Part shown: positions 58,515-64,000 of the stretch, one piece after another | How positions within the stretch are numbered: position 1 is the stretch's first letter | Layout of the letters: the number at the start of each line of letters is the position of its first letter | Assembly: GCA_963457665.1 (NCBI GenBank) | Contig: OY735207.1 | Location: 32,161,106-32,225,105 of the forward strand | Source: Thysanoteuthis rhombus | Lineage: Eukaryota; Mollusca; Cephalopoda; Oegopsida; Thysanoteuthidae | DNA: 64,000 nucleotides | Direction: 5' to 3' | Notes under the pieces: generated by a model | Database searches by the model: none | What the model saw: only the letters and a program-made list of their open reading frames with translations | What the model was told of the DNA's origin: nothing | Translations under genes and position numbers: made by a program

Positions 58515-60135
58515 TTTATTTTGTAACCTCGAGCCAGATTAAGCTACGTTTTGTAGATATCTCTATACATTTACATAATTCGTTTATTAATCAGGGATAA
58601 TATTATCAAGAGGTCATTGTTATCAAAATTAGTCTGTCCCAAACACTTGGCTTAAAACTGATTAAAATTTTTGTTAAAAGTTAAAAAATAAATTTCGAAT
58701 TAATTTTTGGTAATGTAAAGATTTTTTTTATAACCATTAAGTCAAAAACATAACAATCAATTCGTAACAACGAATGCAAAGAAAATGAATTTAGTTTTTA
58801 GAAAAATTAATTTCCTTTAATTGATGTTATCAGCCGGTTATTCTTATCTAAAAGACCCAGTCCCGAACCGATCAGAATACACGTATGCTTACATATGAAC
58901 ATATATATATATATGTTAACATGTTTGTACATTTCCAATTTTTATCAGATCACTTAAATCTTCGTGAACATTTTAAAGTATGAATTATCGCTTTTTCTTT
59001 TTTCTAATTTCTATTTTAAGCTTAATTTGTCCTGCATATCATCACCTCTATGAGTCATGTACTCCCAAACTCTGTTCGACATTAAAAATATTTAGCGAAT
59101 ACCTTTTATATGATATAGGTCTAGAAGATTTTCGGTCAGAACAGCGAATACGTTTTCTCTTCTCTTCTGGAACTAAGGTTTTCTTGGAGGACAATTCTCT
59201 TCGTTGTCTTTTCTGTTAAATTCCAATTCACAAAAAGCAGTAGAGTGTTTGGGAGCAAATCAGCCTTATAAGAGAGATTCATTAAGTTAGTTTATATGTA
59301 TATTTGCATAATAACTGTTGAGTGCACATATGTACGAAGAAATTTTATGATCATCAAATTAGTAACGATCTTGTAGAGGCATACTTATCATATGCACTTA
59401 TTAATATTGTATAGAGAGTTCGGATGATATTATCAATAGTAAAAACGAACACGAAAAAAACATTAAGAAAAAAATTTTAAAACTTATAAACCTAGTTTGT
59501 ATTAATGTTTCAGACACTTCGTTGTGCTTACTTAATTATTTATAGAAATACTGGGGAAACAGTCCATTACAATCATGGATAATGTTAACAAACGGTTATG
59601 ATTATCTGAATCAGTTGGTCCCGAACATTTTATTCGAAATGGATTAAACATTTTAAGAAATTAAATAGTGAATTTCATATCAATTCTTCATAATTTAATC
59701 CTTTTAATAAGAATGAATTTATAACTATGAATATGAATTTATGATCACGGATGGAAATTTTTTCGATTTTCATATTCTTTGCTTAATGTTATCAGCTGGT
59801 CATTGTTACCTAAAATACTTTGTCCACAAGTGATTACAATAACCAGCCTCCTCTGCTTATGTGAATTTTGCAATTACTTTACATTACAAAGTGGAAAGTA
59901 AGAGTCATCAAGGTTTTATGTGCATGTAAGAATGTGCACATGGAATACTACAAGAACAACTTTGAAGTTAATTTTATAGACAACCAAAAGAAAGGGTCTT
60001 GTGACAAGCTAGTTGATAAGAGAAATCCAATCATTATAGGTTAAAATGATTTTTTTTACAAATAAAAATGTCTTGTTTGGATTTGGGGGCTGAAGAATTA
60101 TCATTATTATACACTAATCTACACATACTAGGGTC
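58515..60135. other. Unassigned AT-rich sequence
   Basis: It contains the small ORF at 58980-59219 and a weak direct similarity: TGTTATCAGCCGGTTATTCTTA at about 58825 and TGTTATCAGCTGGTCATTGTTA at about 59788, each followed by a CCAGTCCCGA- or TTGTCCACA-like block and GATCAGAAT/GATTACAAT. This suggests a diverged dispersed repeat of about 250 bp. Confidence 0.4.
58980..59219 (+). other. Small ORF with signal-peptide-like start
   Basis: A 79-codon ORF begins MNYRFFFFLISILSLICPAYH, a basic then strongly hydrophobic start of the kind seen in secreted or membrane proteins, with A at the -3 position of the start codon. Six cysteines follow or lie in the core. It does not overlap a simple repeat. 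No homology is recognised, and chance is the most likely explanation in AT-rich DNA. Confidence 0.12.
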
Positions 60136-60139
60136 TTCA

Positions 60140-60345
60140 TCTCCAGCTTTCTTAACTGATACGAGATATCCTCTGGCATGGAATGAGAACAATCTATCCC
60201 CGTAGATCGAATTGAGGATTCAGTTTGAAATTCTTAGAAAGTTACCGGCCATGACAGACTCTGAAGAAGGTCAGAGGGTACAATGGCAGAAACGTTGTAA
60301 TTATAACAACATTAATCCGAGTAAACCAATGTATAATAAAATTTT
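60140..60345 (+). repeat. SINE family B copy, 3' part
   Basis: CAGTTTGAAATTC, CTCTGAAGAAGGTCAGAGGG, ATGGCAGAAACGTTG and TATAACAACATTAATC match the family. All four family B copies in the window lie on the plus strand. Confidence 0.6.
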
Positions 60346-60349
60346 CTTT

Positions 60350-60835
60350 GTGCTAACTCTTTAGATACAATAAGAAACAGGTATTTCTTTTAATCGAACT
60401 CATCTTCATCTCATAGAACGAATAGACGAGAAATATCTTTACTTACCCGAAAATATATACATCTGTAGGGATTGATAGATAGTTAGATGTATAAATGCGT
60501 GTCAATAAGATATACCGTATTTGCTGGTCAAAAAGAGGCATAATTTACAAGGGTATTTGGGGTAGTTACCACCTACTCATCCATTTCAATCTTTGATAGA
60601 CGGCCTTCTAGCCATAATACCAGTTTACTAAAGCCAGTGTAATATTTGCATTTTTTTTTATTCATTTAAATCTACATCTTACATACCAGTAAAAGTTGTT
60701 CACTGAAAAAAAAACATATACATAAATACGTAAAGACCATATACGTCAAGGTGTTGTCAATTTGATTGATTTTTTTTCCCTGTCTTCGAATTACTACACG
60801 TAAATCTATATCTCTGTTTTAGCCATCTAGGACAC
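60350..60835. other. Unassigned sequence
   Basis: No gene or repeat recognised. Confidence 0.3.
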
Positions 60836-60836
60836 T

Positions 60837-60838
<2 letters not shown>

Positions 60839-60884
<46 letters not shown>
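60839..60884 (+). repeat. (CA)n microsatellite
   Basis: About 23 CA units. Confidence 0.97.
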
Positions 60885-60888
<4 letters not shown>

Positions 60889-60889
60889 A

Positions 60890-62145
60890 ATATACTTAAA
60901 AGCCAGTGTCCACTGCTTCGTAATGCACTAAACGAGCCACCCTATGATTCTATTCATATATAAGATTGTAGACCACACACTATTCATATTTTGCATACAC
61001 CCCACCCCCAAAAGAAACTGACCGAATAAAAAGGTGTAAAAAAAGAGTAATTTCTCTGGCATATTTAAAGCAGGTTTTATATTGTTCTCAGAGTCTCTGT
61101 ACATAAGATGGGGGGGGTCAATAAAATGAGGGATCGGTCTTCTATTGTTATTTAGTAATAAAAAAATGATGGCGATTAAAAATCATTATTACCATAAAAA
61201 TTCAAAAACGTTTGCAATAAACATCTTATGTGAAGTTTAATTCTGGTTTCAATTGCAATAAAATGGCATAAGGTTCTTTATGAAAATAAAACTTTGGCAT
61301 ACCTGAAGCCAGTTTTAGACTATTTAAATGTCAGTTTTTGTCATCTGAAATAACTTTGTAATTAATAATCTTTCAAAAATAAAATATCTCCCCAAGAAAT
61401 ATAAGATTCGACGAAAATACTTGAGATGCAGTAAAAATACATTTGTTCACAGTCACAGGCGATTAAGTTCAAAGATCAAATAGCTATTGAGTCAGTTTCC
61501 CTTACCCATCTCTCATGAAAGTCCGCTTAAATTTACTAGTCTTATGGACAACTGAAGTATGGATGACCAAAAATGACAAAACCTAATATCACCAACAATA
61601 GTAAAAAAATATATTCTCAGCAATAAAACACTGTCATATGACGGGTAACACTCTCTGTGCATAGACGTCGATACAAATGAAATACGGAGTGATAGCCCAA
61701 CGAAGACATGGATTATGGCACCTTTTCTCTAGGTATGATAACCTGGGTATTCTTCAAAATATAATCACTTTAGTCAAACAAATCTTTTTATTATAGGTAT
61801 TGGGGGCAAAGTCAATCAAAATTTAAATCGTTATTCATTAAAATGGACACGTAGAAGTGTCTTTTGTGTTCGTTTTTTATTTGTTTTTTGTTTTTTTCTT
61901 CTTCATCAAAAACTGAAAAGCTTTTTCACTTTTCATGTTTGTAAAATTTCTGCCACGGAAAAGTAAAGCTTGAATTCTATAAACACTAAGAATCATTCAG
62001 AGAGTGCATACCTTTGTCAATGCCATCTACAAATTCAAAGATGAATGAAAATCACTTCTTATATAGCTACGATACAGGGAAAGTAACTGTATAAGTGTCG
62101 ATTTTCTGTATTCTGGACTAATGTCTAAATATATGAAAAATGTCT
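60890..62145. other. Unassigned AT-rich sequence
   Basis: No coding signal or recognised repeat. Confidence 0.3.
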
Positions 62146-62149
62146 CTCA

Positions 62150-62265
62150 ATCGGATAAAAAGACACCACCCAGAATTTTAATCAATTCTTCCTTAGCCCA
62201 CAGCCCACTCTTCAACAAAATGTAATTGAAATTCATTGAAAATTTTTGGGATATTGTATGAAGAG
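62150..62265 (+). repeat. Dispersed repeat E copy
   Basis: ATTCTTCCTTAGCCCACAGC, CCACTCTTC and AATTGAAATTCATTGAAAATTTTTGGGATATTG match the family. A (TA)n tract follows. Confidence 0.65.
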
Positions 62266-62276
62266 ACAAATAATAG

Positions 62277-62278
<2 letters not shown>

Positions 62279-62368
<90 letters not shown>
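62279..62368 (+). repeat. (TA)n/(TG)n microsatellite
   Basis: About 31 TA units, then about 13 TG units. Confidence 0.97.
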
Positions 62369-62458
62369 GTACAGATCAGGCTAGCAGTATAACATAATAT
62401 AAGATGAGGCCCGAATTGGGCAGAAACATGAGCTAGTTTGTGTAGCGAATCCACATTC

Positions 62459-62563
<105 letters not shown>

Positions 62564-62594
62564 CGTACCTCGCATAAATGGATCGCTGTTGTCC

Positions 62595-63065
62595 GCACAG
62601 GTAATAGAACTAATTATCTAAAAACAATTCAAATTTATCTAAAGAAAAAAAATCGATCTTCAACTAAAATCATCCCAAATTATCTGAAAAACAATTCAAA
62701 ACTATCTGAAAGAATAGATCTAATTCTGTATTAAATTATGTATAAGATAAGGTCCCAAATGACCATAAGAACCTTTGGAGAAAAATACAACACTTTTTTG
62801 GAAAAAAAAGAAGTTCTCAGATGGTACTTACTGTTGTACTCATGCTAATACACAATGTTGTAGCCCCAAAATGGGACCAGGAGCGCCCGGACACTCCAAG
62901 AAACAAAGTATCTATAACCCACTCAACTAGTTGATCGGCCATTTGCAGGGCAACAATATTAAATATTCCTGGATCCACTGTAAATATAATCAATTTTTCC
63001 TATGTCATTGAAATTCAATGAGAACATTTCGACATACTGTGTGGACTGACAGACAGACAAACAGA
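62595..63065 (+). repeat. Dispersed repeat G copy joined to a repeat E unit
   Basis: CAATTCAAA-TTATCTAAA tandem units are followed by AAAATGGGACCAGGAGCGCC-CGGACA and TTGATCGGCC, as at 36.2-36.5 kb. An E-type unit follows (TTCCTGGATCCACTG, CATTGAAATTCAATGAGAAC, CTGTGTGGACTGACAGACAG). Confidence 0.6.
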
Positions 63066-63297
63066 CAAACATGATCGAATACATATACCTCTCCCAACTC
63101 CCAAGTAGTAAATGTTTTTAATGGGAATGATAAAAGTGTTATTCATTCATTCATTTATTTATTTAATTATTTACTTATCAGTCAACTACATATGTGAGTG
63201 ATTATTTGGACTGATTTGTTTAAGCAGACACATACACTGACTCATTCATTCAAACAAATATATAATCCAACGTATAGGATATATATATATACATATA

Positions 63298-63470
63298 TTA
63301 TTAAGAAATGGATATATAATCTGACAAAATATTCATAAATGTGTTATATTATTAGAAACTATTTGAAATGACCTCCCGTTGCTAAATGGAGAATGAGTCA
63401 CTCGGCCTAGACAGCGTAAATAGAAATAAACAATGAGAGAAAATGGGACTATTGCAGGTACCAGTCCTGG
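63298..63470 (-). repeat. SINE family A copy, partial
   Basis: ATTAAGAAATGGATATATAA, GACCTCCCGTTG and CTCGGCCTAGACAGCGTAAA match the family body. The reverse head starts (GGGACTATTGCAGGTACC) and breaks off into a TGGTGATGG/GT-rich tract. Confidence 0.65.
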
Positions 63471-63484
63471 TGATGGTGATGGTG

Positions 63485-63540
63485 CTGGTGTGTGTGTGTA
63501 TGTGTGTGCACGCGTGTGTGTGTGTGAGTGTGAGTGTGAG
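63485..63540 (+). repeat. Degenerate (GT)n microsatellite
   Basis: GT-rich tract with CA, CG and GA interruptions. Confidence 0.85.
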
Positions 63541-64000
63541 ATTTGGATCTAAATTTATTTAAATATATCAACTGATGCCTCCATTTGATATTTTTTACAT
63601 GAGAACTTTATTCCAAAAATGGTATTATTTCACTTTTACACATACATACTTCATTGTCAAAACCATGAATAAACGTCAAAAGCTGTGTAAATGCTATACT
63701 TTGTTTTATATATCCACAAACATGTTGATTCTACATGTACACTGATAATTCTACAAGCTATTAGTGAAAGAAAAGCATAAATAGTTGATACAACAAATTT
63801 TTTTTCCAGCGAAAACTCCTTCCTTGTCAATGTAAGTAATTCAATTGTGAATACTGATTACAGAGATCAAGCATCATAGGGCGAAGATTTCAGATCAAAA
63901 CCATGTGTCAACCTAGAGATTTAATGATATGCCCTTGTATAGATCTAATTAAAAGTAAGTAATTACTGTTTGATAGATAGAGAGATAGAATTTCTCGTGT
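63541..64000. other. Unassigned sequence to window end
   Basis: AT-rich. No gene or repeat recognised apart from short GATA units near 63972. Confidence 0.3.

Noticed and set aside
60262-60310. Hammerhead candidate in SINE family B (CUGAAGAAGGUC...GCAGAAAC, with GUUGU/ACAAC downstream)
   Set aside because: Boxes and a stem-III-like hairpin exist, but there is an extra A before stem II and AUU follows with an A opposite C15.2, so no proper cleavage site or stem I.

Overview
This window looks like non-coding DNA from an animal nuclear genome, most likely a mollusc and perhaps a coleoid cephalopod. The phylum is inferred from repeat content, not shown directly. The sequence is AT-rich and full of long (TA)n, (GT)n, (CT)n and (GATA)n microsatellites. 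It also has several tRNA-derived SINE families, decayed LINE pieces with trinucleotide tails, foldback/MITE-like palindromes and diverged tandem repeats. I see no bacterial-style operons, no rRNA, no functional tRNA gene and no CRISPR array. No intact protein-coding gene can be supported. Nearly every long ORF is a shadow of a simple repeat, mainly poly-(Ile-Tyr) from (TA)n and Ser/Phe/Leu-rich frames from a pyrimidine tract.

Layout: 0-11 kb holds SINE fragments, a 1.3-kb polypyrimidine tract, a matching purine tract, a cluster of seven same-orientation copies of one SINE (4.1-11.1 kb) and a 0.57-kb inverted-repeat element. 11-24 kb holds a 51-bp tandem duplication, a nearly complete second SINE (16.9-17.25 kb), an RT-bearing LINE fragment with a 5'-inversion layout (18.1-18.6 kb), a LINE 3' end (21.6-21.7 kb) and a near-perfect 194-bp palindrome (22.5-22.7 kb). 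26.7-28.4 kb is a heavily broken pseudogene of a repetitive, probably transposon-borne protein family. 29.5-30.25 kb and 50.9-52.9 kb hold two copies of an array of roughly 140-bp units with a shared tail. 31.4-32.1 kb is a head-to-head SINE assembly.

36.9-39.8 kb contains the most interesting signal: a sequence at 39687-39732 that folds exactly as a minimal type I hammerhead ribozyme, plus a decayed sister copy at 37191-37233 that keeps its own base pairing. This is the form known from Penelope-like retroelements. 40.3-40.7 kb is another LINE 3' fragment. 43.1-43.3 kb (minus strand) is the best candidate for a real terminal coding exon. 43.7-44.1 kb is an inverted-repeat element with telomere-like TTAGGG motifs. 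From 45 kb to the end are more SINE copies, very long (TA)n arrays, a 37-40-bp minisatellite (54.5-54.8 kb) and dispersed repeats.

Nothing here works as a gene pathway. The window is best read as an archive of transposition and microsatellite expansion, with a self-cleaving RNA motif and a repeat that carries nuclear-receptor-like half-sites as the points to follow up.
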